Of a DNA stretch of 64,000 nt, positions 22,558 through 33,090 are shown in pieces. The notes beneath the pieces are model-generated. The model saw only the letters and a list, made by a program, of their open reading frames with translations, searched no databases and had not been told where the DNA came from. The stretch comes from Botryosphaeria dothidea (taxonomy: Eukaryota; Ascomycota; Dothideomycetes; Botryosphaeriales; Botryosphaeriaceae). The translations under genes and the position numbers were made by a program. How positions within the stretch are numbered: the first letter of the stretch is position 1; each line of letters starts with the position of its first letter. The DNA is taken from positions 2,356,001 through 2,420,000 of the forward strand of contig WWBZ02000051.1 of the NCBI GenBank assembly GCA_011503125.2, given 5' to 3'.

Positions 22558-23730
22558 TCATCCCTCCAGCTCCACCGGACTGTTGGGAATATGCGGCAGC
22601 GCGCTGGCGGACTGAGACCTCCCATGCGTAGGCTGCGGCTGTTGCTGCTGAGCTGACAGGTGCTGTGGCGTGTTCGACGGGCGGTACGCGGAGTACCCAT
22701 GCCTCGGTGCTGGTGGCCGGTAAGCAGCGTACTGCGGAGCTGTTGCTGAGGCGGCACCGGCTGCTGGCTGGTACGCCATGTAGCTGTGCCTTTGCTGCTT
22801 GCGCGGCTTCAGCGGTTCGGGCACGAAGGCGCTGTCGACGAAGTCCGGGAAGGGTTCGTTCTTCTTCTCGTCCGACGGCTGCTGGGGAGCGAACTGCTGC
22901 TGCGGCGGCGATGGTCGCTGGGCGGGCAGCTCGGCGTACTTGGGCAGTTCGTGGTATTGGGGCGGCGGTGGCTGCGGGCTGCCCTGCAGAGGCGGCACGG
23001 CGGCGGAGTGGACGGACGAGCCGACGCTGTGGATGCTGGTCGCGTCGCTGTAGAAGCCGGGCGATGGGAAGCCTGCGCTGCTGTGGGCGCCGTCGTCGGA
23101 GTAGACCGAGGTCGGGCTGCTGCTGCTGGTGCTGGCCACGGAGATCCGCTGGTTGTCGACCTTGACTTGCTGGAGGCCGGCCTTCTCGACTAGGCGGTCG
23201 ACTAGCACTTTGTGTGCTTTTGTCAGGGTGCCGCGGACGAATTTTGTCATGACGATGTTGCAGCGCATGTCGCAGTCCTCACGTAGGTAGAGACCCTGCT
23301 TCGGAACACCGAGACCGAGCTCTACGGGTTGTGAGGGCTCGCCCGGTAGACTGCCGCCAATGGACCATTTTTCCTTGATGTCGAGGCCGAGAGGTGCGTA
23401 GACGTGGGTTTGGACGCCGGCGGAGAGATCGTGGAAGCAGGCGTTGTACTGGACCTTCCCGCTGACGCCTGGGAGGTAGCTCACGCGGTCTGGGAGCTGT
23501 CAGGACTGGTCGGAAAGAGAAGCACATGCCAACTGACCTGTTAGAGAATACCATATGCAATGGAACTCTTCGGCGTTGGCGTCGCGAGGTGGCGGGCAGA
23601 CGTGACGCTCGATGACGAGCGGATTGAGATCGATCATTTCTGTATGATTGTGCAGAGTGTCCAGCACAACTTCGCGAGTGACGCCCGCCGGCAGCGGGGT
23701 AATGGTGGTGAAAACGGTCCTTTTCGACAT
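22558..23730 (-). CDS. DUF7053-type fungal protein of unknown function
   Basis: Exons 23730-23538 and 23489-22558 give 374 residues. The N-terminal ~170 residues begin MSKRTVFTTITPLPAGVTRE and form a compact domain that I recognise as the fungal DUF7053 type (polyketide-cyclase/START-like proportions; function unknown). It ends around TKAHKVLVDRLVEKAG. The remaining ~200 residues are low-complexity, rich in Ser, Pro, Gln, Ala and Tyr, with YMAYQP, YAAYRPPAPRHGYSAYRP and a poly-Gln stretch. The intron joins WYSLT to DRVSYLPG; the acceptor CTCCCAG was chosen over a nearer CAG because only it keeps the frame. No signal peptide or membrane segment. The family name is from memory of sequence pattern and needs a profile search. 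Confidence 0.75.
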
Positions 23731-25437
23731 GGCTCTGATGGGACTGATACTACAGAGATGGAAAGTAGGAACTTGCGAATCCGGGCAGGAAGCAAAGCGG
23801 GCGGCGAGGATATCATGTTTATCTGGGCCAGAGATCTACCAACAAGCTGCCTATTGCTGACAGCTTGGTCGGCATGGCTGACATCCGAAAGTAGATTGGC
23901 GATCTGGGGCTGAGGATGAACGACTAGCTTGTCTGGTTGGCCGGTCGCGCGCCACAGTGAGTAATCTCTGCTTATTTTTAGCTTACCGCTATATCGCCCG
24001 CGCCGACGTGTCGTGGCGGTGTCCGCTCCGCAGCAAATGATGAATCCATCGCTTTGGCACCGGCGCCGTCACGCATTTCGTTTCCATGGCGTGCGGTGCG
24101 ATGGGCAGACCACAGAAACAGAAAGAGGTCCAAGGCCCCGTCTGCCAATCAGCGTCGAGCCCCACGTCTCGCTCCTCGCGACAATTTTGATCCGTCAGAC
24201 CCACCCATGCAAACTTTCTCTCGTCTCCAGCATCTTCTCTCCTTCTCCTCCTTGAATCTCACACCATTCTTCTTTCTTTCAGTCACAAATTTTGGTACAT
24301 CTTCGTGAATCTTGACAGCATCGGATGCACCCATCCTACCCCTTCAAAAACGGCCTCAGCCATAGATACATAGACCACCACCACTGATACTACCATTGAC
24401 TGTCATTCTAAGGTCTTCTCGCGGCCTGGGTTGTTGCTTTTTTCTTCCAGTCAAGCTCAATGAGGAGCTTTTCGATGTTTGAGCAATGCTTCATTGTTCA
24501 ATTTCTTTTTCTTTCCATAATCCGAGCCGGTTGTTCAGATTATCGCCGTCGGTCCATCCAGTATACCCCAGTGTTTCTGTCACTCGCCATGCCATTAGGA
24601 ATGTGCCGGTCGAGGCTAGATAACTGGGAAAAGCGAACCTTGCCTTCGCAGCCTTCCCGTGGGCCTTTCTTATGATGCGTGGGAGTGCCCAGTTTAGGTT
24701 TTGCGGACATGGAATCCTCTGTGGATTGCAGTCTTCCCTGAATTGCTACCTTAGTACTCTCGGCCTCATGTGCTCCATCAGTCAATTAGATACAAAACAA
24801 CTTGTCAATCGTAGCATGTTTGCGTATAACAGGTCGTCACGCGTGAGCTTCACCTTGGATTAACAAAAAGTGACTGATCTGTTTTATAAAAGTCCATGCT
24901 TTCAGTAAGGTTCTTGTTCCTTGGTCATCCCATGCTTTTGATATATTAACATACTATATGGACCCATCTCCATGAATGACAAGAGCTGGCAAACTCGATG
25001 TTCTGCAGTGTTCTACGAGGGGTGAGTCCCCCGCGGTTTACTCTTTAATGCTGCCTTGGTTCTGCCTCAACAGTTAGCACCATTTCTAGTATTGACCATT
25101 CACCATATCCATACGCGCCCGGCACGCGTTTGCTGCTGGGGATGGAAAAGCACCTTGTGTTAAACGCTTAAGCAGACTATTAGTCGAGGGCGTAAACACC
25201 CGCTGGAGGACCACCGCGCCGCCTTTAAGTAATTTGACTGTTCTCTCCAAACTACTCCGTCTTCCTCTCCATCGAAAGCCCGAACCATCATTTTTGCACT
25301 GCCTCACGTCAACTCGACTCTACTCGCATCGACGTTGCAACAACTCTCAGCTCCATCCTCACTCCCTCGCGCTTCTGATCCTCTCCCAACCATAACACAA
25401 CACTGATCCCGTTCTCCGACCCACCTCCACAAACATC
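23731..25437. other. Divergent intergenic region, DUF7053 gene to nuclear protein gene
   Basis: About 1.7 kb between divergent starts. It has pyrimidine-rich runs at about 24220-24290 and just before the downstream ATG (25310-25437), the latter typical of a fungal leader. Around 24880-24970 the sequence is AT-rich. No coding frame or RNA gene was recognised. Confidence 0.5.
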
Positions 25438-28400
25438 ATGAGCGACAATTCTGCCGCCACACCAGCTCCTGCTGCTACGAGGAAGCGCACCCGCGCCAAC
25501 TCCACCGCCGAAAGCGAAGCGTCCGCGCCCAAGCGCCAGAGAAAGACTGCGAAGGCCAAGGCCCAGGAGGCAGCCAACGACCAGTCTGAGGATGTCGCCG
25601 ACATGAACGCGGATGAACACAAGACTCCCGCTGCGGCGAAGAAGAAGCGTGCTACGGCTACGCGTCCCAAGAAGACCGCCGCATCCAAGGTTACTACCAC
25701 CAACCAAGACACTGCGCAGTCAGTAATCCTAATTTCCATATCAAAAGAGAAAAAGCAACTGATATGTGATGAATCACCTTTAGGTCAGAGGAGACGATTC
25801 CCACCAACGCCGACGGTTCCGCCAACATGGACCCGGAGAGAACCAAAACTCCCGCTCGTGCCATCAAGAAGGCCACCAAGGCTGTACGTGGCAAGAGGGC
25901 GGCCACTCCCAAGATCACTTCGACCACCGAGGCGAGCGAGACGCAGACCGAGAACGCCAACGTCACCGGCGCTGACCCTGAGGCTCTTCAAACCCCCGCT
26001 CCCAAGAAGGGGGTTGGACGCGGCAGGAAGACACCCGCACCCAACAAGACTGCTGCTACCATCAACTTGCAGGCGGAGTCGATTTCGACTGGTGCTGATG
26101 CTATCGCCGCCCCTACCCCAGCAACAAAGAAACGCGGACGTGCGAAGAAGGCCCCGGATTCCGAGGTTCCTGTTGCCTCTCTAACCACCGCCGTCAAGCA
26201 AGAGGACGCCGATGCCCCTGATGCCAACCCCACTCCTAACTCAACGGATGATGGACAGGCGGGCAATGCATCCTCAGCAGTAGCCCCTCCCGAAAAGACG
26301 GACAAGAAGTGCAGCACTTGTCACAAGGTCCTTCCCTTGAGCCAATTCGAGAAGCAGTACAAGAACAAAGTCAGTTCGCTGGCCAACTGCGCACCGTGCC
26401 GTGAGAAGAAGGCTGCCTGGTCAAGGGCCGGGAGGTCTGCGAAGGCAAACATTGCTGACACCGACGTCGCGCAGTCTGGGGAGACCGCAGCTGGTGATGT
26501 TGACGTTGCTCCTCCCGCGACGCCGGCTCCCAAGAAGGTTAACACTGGGAAGACGCCCAAGAGGGCCACCGCCCGCAAGAACGCTGCCCCTGATACCCCT
26601 CTTCCGCAGCGAGAGGGGAGCGTCGAGGCTGTTCCGGCTGCAACCCCGGCACCCAAGGGACGTCGCAAGCCGAAGACCACCAAGCAGCCGGCTACACCCA
26701 AGCCCGCTGCCGCCATCGCGAGCGCTTCTCGGTCGAAGTCGGAGGACATCACGTCGGCCAGCACTCGTGCTTCCGCCGCACCAGAGGAAGTCCCCAAGGA
26801 GCATACTCCGGCGAAGACACGCAGTACGTTCGGTGGAAAGGGCCCTGCTGCTCTCTCTACCATCAAGGAGCAAGCCGAGGCCACTGTAGATGATGTCACT
26901 GCCTCCACGACTCTGGAAGGTAGCCCAGAGGAGCGTGCTGTCAGGCCCACTGTTGGTGGCAAGGGCCTCTCCTATGTTCCCACAAGTGTCCTGGAGCAAG
27001 AAGAGACTGATGTCTCGGCTAACGATACGCCTGCTCCTCTGGAGACTCTCAGGAGGACCTGGGGCGAAAAGGGCCCTGTTCCCCCTGAGATTACCGCTCA
27101 GTACGAAAATGATGCCGACGACGAACATAACGCCCACAGCGAAGATGACGCCGACGACGAAAGTGACGACGAGGACGCTGCGGCCAACCCTCCTGCCACT
27201 CCGGCCACCGCTACAAGGGTCCAGCCACCCAGGAGCGCCAAGAGGCCCATGAGAAGCACTCGGGCTGGCACTCCTGAGCCAACCACCCCGGCTCCGGCGC
27301 AGAAGGACCCCGCCACTAAGCGCCCTCTTGCTACGATTCTGGAGGATGAGAACGAGGAGCCTGCGGCTAAGAGACAGCGTGCGAACGAGGAGGCGGCTGC
27401 TAGTAATGCGGCTGCTGGTGACTATGTCGACGGCTCAAACTTGGTAAGTCATTTGACGCCTCACCCGCTTTCTGGTGAACAGATACTGACTTTTTCGCAG
27501 ACTGCCCTCTTGCAGAAGGGCCCGGATGCTAAGCGGAAGCCCATCGCTCCACGCAAGCGGCCTGCCAACATGGCAGCCCATTTCAACGCTCCGGCTGGTG
27601 GTCAAGACACTGGTGCCTCCGCTGGGATCGGCCAGCCTGCGGCTACTCCAGTTGCCCAGATCGCCTCTGATGCAACTATTACTGCCGCGGGCGAGGACAG
27701 TGACAACAAGCGTGTCCGTTCTGACAACGCTGTTCTAAGCGACGAAGAGCCCATTGGCAAGCGGGCCAAGTTGGTCCACCCTCAGCCTCAGCACTCGCAG
27801 GCTACGCAGTCCGTCAGCACTTCCCGCGAGGCTGCTACCAACAACACGACCGCTGAGGAGACCAGTGAGGTCCCGGTACCTGGCATGCAGCCCACCGACC
27901 AGCAGCAGACCGGTGCTCGGCCAGTGACTACAGGCCAGCTGGGTGGCAAGAGCATCCCCAAGAACACCGCCATGTTCTCCATCAGCAACAGTGATATGGA
28001 GGATCAGTTCGTCGTCGACCCCGAAAAAGCCGTGGTCGCACACAAGTCCACCGTCTTCCTGCGTCACTACCACAACGACGGCAAGACGGAGGAGTGGTAC
28101 AACGTCCCCTTCCCGCTGAGGAAGCTCGTCCGCCGCTCCCTCCGCGTCGCGCGGCAGTTCGGCCTCAACGGCCAGGCCAGCGTCGAGCAGAACCCCATCA
28201 CCCTGCCGCGGTTCATCTGCGACAAGACGGTGATGGACTACAGCCGGTACATCCTAGCCAGGAGCAACTATCTCTGGCACGATGACGACTGGACGCCCGA
28301 CTCCTTGCTTCAGCTCTATCTCCTTGCGATGTGGATGGAGGACCCCGACTGCTGCGACGTCGCCCTATCCACGCTGATCCGCCTCTTGCGCAGCAAGAGT

Positions 28401-29105
28401 GCAGAGGAGATCCTGTTCAGTCTCGACATCGGTTACATCGTGGACCGGGTCTACGACTTCCAGCAGCTGCCGGACGGCATCGAGCACAGCAACGTCAAGA
28501 AGCTGGCCCGCTACCCGCCGGTCTTCAACTTCTTTGTCGACATCCTTGCTGCGCCGGAGCACGCGGCTCAGATGCTGGAGCAGCTGAAGGCCGAAGCGAA
28601 CATGGAAGGCGAGTTCGCCAAGGATGCGGCTGCCAAGTGCGAGAAGAGGGCCGACGGTGACAAGACGGAGCCCCTGTACTTGGGCAAGGAGCGCCTGTGG
28701 TGCGCCAAGTACCACTTCTGTGACCGGCTGTGCAATGTCTGCCCTGCGGAATGGGGCCTGGATAAGATGGAGCAGACTGGCATGCCTGAGACGAGGAAGA
28801 TCCCCGCGTATGGAGAGCCATTCGCGGACAGCGACGATGAAGGGGACGATGTGGAGGTTCAGGAGATGGAGACGTCTGGTGGGAACGACAACACTGAGGA
28901 GAACGAGTACTCTGAGGGAGATGCTGGTTCCGAGGAGAACGACGGTGACGACGAGAGCGAGGACGTGGAGTCCGATGAAGAGGAGACCGACTACACAAGC
29001 CAGTTGACGGAGCGGCCAAGCATTTATTGGCAGACGAACTTCTCCGACACTGATAGCGGAGGCGACACAGATGAAAGTTCCGATGCAGACACTGAAGAGC
29101 TGTAG
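25438..29105 (+). CDS. Large nuclear-type protein: basic repeats, zinc-binding motif, acidic tail
   Basis: Exons 25438-25718, 25784-27443 and 27501-29105 give 1181 residues. No family is recognised over the full length. Seen in order: a Lys/Arg/Ala/Pro-rich N-terminus with AT-hook-like patches (GVGRGRKTPAP, KKRGRAKKAP); a zinc-ribbon-like motif with two CxxC pairs (CSTCHKVLPLSQF and NCAPCREKKAAW) near residue 260; repeats of TPAPKK type; then three diverged copies of a [ST]xGGKG/WGEKG unit. An ordered region follows from about residue 830, with a BTB-like feel (HKSTVFLRHYHND ... LPRFICDKTVMDYSRYIL ... LLQLYLLAMWMEDP). The last ~100 residues are Asp/Glu-rich. It is probably a chromatin or nuclear scaffold protein, by composition only. 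Intron 2 (57 nt) has no stop and keeps the frame. Intron 1 uses donor GTCAGT at 25719, the only choice joining the frames. Confidence 0.8.
27444..27500 (+). other. 57-nt frame-preserving intron in the nuclear protein gene
   Basis: It starts GTAAGT and ends TTTTTCGCAG, with a TACTGAC branch site 18 nt from the acceptor, so the splice signals are strong. Its length is 19 codons and it has no in-frame stop. Retention would therefore insert 19 residues without frameshift, and a naive ORF reads straight through it. Confidence 0.75.
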
Positions 29106-30233
29106 ACACGCCCATGAGCACTAGCCTTCGCGTCTTTGGCTACAGTCAGCGAAGGTTCGACCAAGACAGCAACGAAAAGCAAAGTAGTTTGAGGTGCCCA
29201 CACTGACATGGTACATACATACCATTGTTGCTGGTCACCCAGCCGTCTACAGTCCACTACCAGTTGACGTTTACTTGCCTCATATATTTCTTTGACCTCA
29301 ATCTCTGTTTGCGATTGGAAATGCATGAGGGTAGGTTTGAGCGTCCTGTGATTAGACGGACGTGATCCGCTCTTCTTCAAATGCCTCTTTGATCTCAATC
29401 TCGGGTTGCGATTGGAGGCATAAGAGCGAGTTGTCACTTCGGCGGACGATTCTGGAGGCCACGCGCACTTCGAAATATGGTGATGTGTACTCAACACTGT
29501 ACAACCTCAATTGCTGCTTTTTGTCACTGGACGATCCTTTACAGCCTCTTGGCGTTTTTTGGCTTCCGTAGCTCTCCGCTTCGAACGGTTTCCTCCGCCG
29601 ATAAAGCAAATCCTTACATTTCTCCTTTGTTTTGTTCATTTGAATTTCTGGCAGGAGTGTGGGTGAAAGTGGAGCAAGGGGTTAATGGAGAGAGGTGGAA
29701 TGGTGAATTGAAAGAGCGTTGGTGTATTAACAATTAGCACTTTAGGGTGAACATTATGACTTTCGAGGGTCTTTTGCTTCCGGGATTTGCTTTTTTCTGG
29801 TCTTCTACTACTGGCTTTGACGGTATATTCTTGAAGCGATGGTGTAAGTTGCTGGGATTCATATTGGCCTTGGGGCCTGGCTGAGGTAGATACCCGTCGC
29901 GGCTGCGACACGCAATGGCGTTCTGTTTACATGGGTTGTGCTTGGATAACAACAGGCACATTGGTCAGCAAAGGTAAAGCTCAGTAAAGCTTTGCACCTC
30001 ACAGAGACTTTGTAATAGTTCATCACAGCAGAAGAGTAGTGGCTCTCTTACTCGTTCTCATTTTCATCAAGTGACCTCGTACATGACAATACCCGGACCA
30101 AACGCCAATGACTCCTCTGCCCAATGCATCTGTTCTTTCATCTAATGCGTAAAACATCTATCTCTCTCTAGTCGGACCCGGCATTGGCAAACTGGGTTGT
30201 ATAGTACTATCGCACCGCGCCTTTTGATTAGCT
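29106..30233. other. Convergent intergenic region with a diverged tandem duplication
   Basis: The region lies between the 3' ends of the nuclear protein gene and the DUF1770 gene. At about 29283-29325 and 29377-29424 two related stretches read TCTTTGA(C/T)CTCAATCTC followed by TTGCGATTGGA. On the minus strand both translate to similar peptides (QSQPEIEIKE and QSQTEIEVKE), but in frames that do not connect directly. Two or three further minus-strand frames (29352-29961) lie nearby, and a small multi-exon minus-strand gene is possible but not supportable by signals alone. Confidence 0.4.
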
Positions 30234-30793
30234 CTATTGCACCTACGTGAGCACAGGCAAACGACTAAAACACACACCCGCATGAATTGGACACTCACAT
30301 CCTTGACCTTCTCGGCCACGTCGTGCCGGTCGAGCGAGGGCAGCTTCCAGTTGTTGACGCCCCACCACCAGCGGCGCACGCGCGCGCCGACGCTCTGCCC
30401 GCTGAGCTGGCTGGCGCGGTTCCAGTACCGCCAGCCGCTCAGCACCAGGGTCCACAGCGTGCCCTGCAGCAGCGGCAGCAGCACCTGGTCCCGCAGCGTG
30501 ATGTATGCCACGCCCCAGCTGCTGTTGCACTTTTCGATGCTCTTGAGGTAGCTCTGCTCGAAGCGCAGGTCCGGCAGCGGCGGCAGGTGGTGCTGCGGGC
30601 GTCGCGGCGCAGGGTGCAGGACGGAGAGCGGGATCTCGTCGTCGTCGATATCGGAGGAGGTGGGGTGCACGTGGACGGGCTCGCGCGTGGATGCTGCGGT
30701 CGATGGGTTGACGTCGTGGTGCGGCGACGGGTCGCGTTGGATTGAGGCCGTCTGGATGGTCGAGGCGACCTCGAGCGGGCCTGGGGCACTCAT
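30234..30793 (-). CDS. DUF1770 fungal protein
   Basis: Exon 1, 30793-30299, and a nine-base last exon, 30242-30234, give 167 residues. I recognise the fungal DUF1770 pattern: DDDEIPLSVLHPAPRRP, then LPPLPDLRFEQSYLKSIEKC, then WGVAYITLRDQVLLPLLQGTLWTLVLSGWRYWN and WWWGVNNWKLPS. The hydrophobic LLPLLQGTLWTLVLSG stretch may be a membrane segment. Function is unknown. The last intron is proposed because the frame continues past VKD into composition unlike the family, and a good GTGAGT donor follows VKD with TAG acceptor at 30243. Without splicing the frame would run to a stop at 30158 (211 residues). The start is MSAPGPLE; the upstream frame lies in the CNB1 promoter. Confidence 0.8.
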
Positions 30794-31135
30794 GATGGCG
30801 GAATTGATTGCGGCGTTGCGGTGTTGAGGGACTGTGCCGCCGAAGGATGCAGGACTCAAGCTCGACGGGAGCAGTGGTGATGATGATGCTTGGGGCGGGC
30901 GGTGACGCTCTCTCGCTCCCGCGCTGTAGCTCCGATCCGAGCAGTGGTGGCGTGCGTGATTGGCTGCGGCCCCGGGCGCTCCTGAGCGGTGGGAGGCGTG
31001 CGTGGGGCTGCCTGGCTGCCCTGCGGCTGCTTCCCTCGTTCGGGGATTCTGTGCATCCAACCTCTCCGCCTTGGACCTCTTCCGCCTGCACTCGCTCCCC
31101 TTCCTACCACACCTCTTTTCGCCCAAGCCGCCAAG
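30794..31135. promoter_or_regulatory. 342-bp divergent promoter between the DUF1770 gene and CNB1
   Basis: Starts of the two genes point away from each other 342 bp apart. The half next to CNB1 is pyrimidine-rich on the plus strand (about 31060-31125), as in many fungal leaders. No TATA box is seen. Confidence 0.5.
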
Positions 31136-32020
31136 ATGGGTAACGGAAATTCCCAGATGCTGGACAGCATCGTGTCCGGCAGCAATTGTGCGTCCAATCC
31201 TGCCTCGCCCAAGCACCAGCCCCAGCCGCCTCGGCGGGGCCGTCGCTTTCCCACTGCTGACATTTTTTGGAATCAGTCGACCGTGAGGAGGTCGATCGCC
31301 TGCGCAAGCGCTTCATGAAGCTCGACAAGGTACTTAGCCTCTTCCACCGCCAGAATCATCCTCGCACCCGCCCTCCGGACCCCTCTTTCGCTGCCCCTTT
31401 CGCATCGTGCGCATACAGCCAAGCCCGTATTCTAACGACCACGTCTTTTCTGTTCGGCAGGACAACTCCGGCACCATCGAGCGCGACGAGTTCCTGTCGC
31501 TTCCCCAGGTCTCTTCCAATCCGCTTGCCACGCGCATGATCGCCATCTTCGACGAGGACGGTGGTGGCGACGTCGACTTCCAGGAGTTTGTCTCGGGCCT
31601 CAGTGCCTTCAGCAGCAAGGGCAACAAGGAGGAGAAGCTGCGCTTCGCCTTCAAGGTCTACGACATTGACCGCGACGGCTACATCAGCAACGGTGAGCTG
31701 TTCATCGTACTCAAGATGATGGTTGGCAGCAACTTGAAGGACCAGCAGCTGCAGCAGGTACGATCACGCTGCATATCATATTTGGGCTAACGTAGCTCAA
31801 TTGTGGCACGGTACTGACGAGGAGTGCGTTGTTTAGATTGTCGACAAGACTATTATGGAGGCCGATCTTGATCGTGACGGCAAGATCAGCTTTGAGGAGT
31901 TCACCAAGATGGTCGAGAACACCGACGTCTCGATGAGCATGACTTTGGGTATGTTCTAATAATATGGACCGCTAGCATGTTGCATGAGATACTAACAGCC
32001 TCTTCCAGATCAATTCTAGA
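31136..32020 (+). CDS. CNB1: Calcineurin regulatory subunit B
   Basis: Exons 31136-31187, 31277-31329, 31461-31757, 31837-31948 and 32010-32020 give 174 residues. This is the Ca2+-binding subunit of the Ser/Thr phosphatase calcineurin, needed for stress responses and virulence in fungi. It begins MGNGNSQ, a good N-myristoylation signal. Four EF-hands follow: [12 protein letters not shown] (split by intron 2), [24 protein letters not shown] and [12 protein letters not shown]. The length matches the family. The last coding exon has only 11 bases and codes the end of DQF, supported by a CTTCCAG acceptor and by the usual C-terminus of the family. Five exons in ~170 codons is intron-dense compared with neighbours. 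Confidence 0.97.
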
Positions 32021-32575
32021 ATGTCATTTCCCGTCCAAATTTGAATTGTCTTCTCGGCATGGAAGCAGCATGGCGTTTCGGTTTTTGGGATGTTACGGCC
32101 ATGGGTATGTGTGGTTCGCGGATGGAGGTAGCATCATGATGCAACGAAAGCATGGCAAGAGCTCATCCATCTTCGAAGAGGTCATTACAAAAGATCTACA
32201 CGTCCTTCCTCATCGCGTGAGGAGGTCCATCCAGCTGAATCCCGTCCACTACACGTTAAATGAAAGTAAAGGGAAGGGAGAACTGGATTTTACGCATAAA
32301 CGCCAGTACAAAAGAGCGAAGGCCAACGCCGCCGCGCAGTCATGTCCGTTCCAAGTCAAAATGTACCGGATTTTTGGGGAGACACAGCGAACTGTCCACG
32401 CCCAGGCTAGTCCTGATAATCCAACTATCTGCAGTGTCCGACTGTAGAAGGACCCAAATCACGCTAAGAGAACTGTTGGGGTAAAATTAATTTTTACGAT
32501 TACTGGTTTGCTATTTACAGGTGGCAATAATCTCTTCTATCATTTTATTTCTCATCCAATTGGTAGATTCGTCAT
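32021..32575. other. Convergent intergenic region, CNB1 to small secreted protein gene
   Basis: It holds the two 3' UTRs. A 156-codon open frame at 31977-32447 starts inside the last CNB1 intron and shows no domain; I treat it as chance. Nothing else was recognised. Confidence 0.5.
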
Positions 32576-33090
32576 TTAAGCAACACCTTGGATGGTCTCG
32601 ATGGGCACCTCAATGTGCGCAGCGCCAGTGCAGTCCTCGCCAGCGGTGGTACCGTGGCACTCCTTGCCAGTGGAGGCAGTGCCGTTGGCAATGTAGTAGG
32701 CATCCGAGTCATCGAGCGTGCTAAATCAAATTTCCCGTGTTAGCAGATCACGAGAAGTCAAAAACTGGGATTTGACCTTAACGGGATTACTTACCCCTTG
32801 GGGAAGGTCACGGCAACGCTGATCTCGCTCAGGTCGTCGTTGAAGCCGTACTTGAAGTTGTCGTTGTTGTTGCAGGTGTAGATGCCGCCGATCAGGACGG
32901 GCGAGTAGTAGCACTCGGCAGTGGCGCCGGTGTTGGGGTCGGTCAGGTTGAACGAGACCTGGGTCTGCGAGGGAGTGGTGCTCCAGTGGAGACCGTCGAC
33001 GCTGAAGGACTTGAGGGTGCTCGGCGTGGGAGCGGCAGCGGCGAAGCTGGCAGCGCCGGCGAGGAGGGTAGCAACGGTGGTGAACTGCAT
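32576..33090 (-). CDS. Small secreted protein, Alt a 1-like (AA1-like) fold suspected
   Basis: Exons 33090-32795 and 32720-32576 give 146 residues. A signal peptide of about 20 residues (MQFTTVATLLAGAASFAAAA) is followed by APTPSTLKSFSVDGLHWSTT. Four cysteines are present in the mature part: ECYYSP, YTCNNN, ECHGTT and EDCTG. The order of beta-strand-like stretches and the C...C....C...C spacing resemble the Alt a 1 family, fungal secreted beta-barrel proteins known as allergens and as elicitors or effectors in plants. That placement is inference from pattern. The intron completes the Gly codon in FPKG-TLDD. The promoter has a clear TATA box about 105 bp upstream. Confidence 0.85.

Noticed and set aside
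31977..32447. 156-codon plus-strand frame after CNB1
   Set aside because: It begins inside the last CNB1 intron and overlaps the last exon; composition and lack of any motif suggest chance in the 3' UTR.
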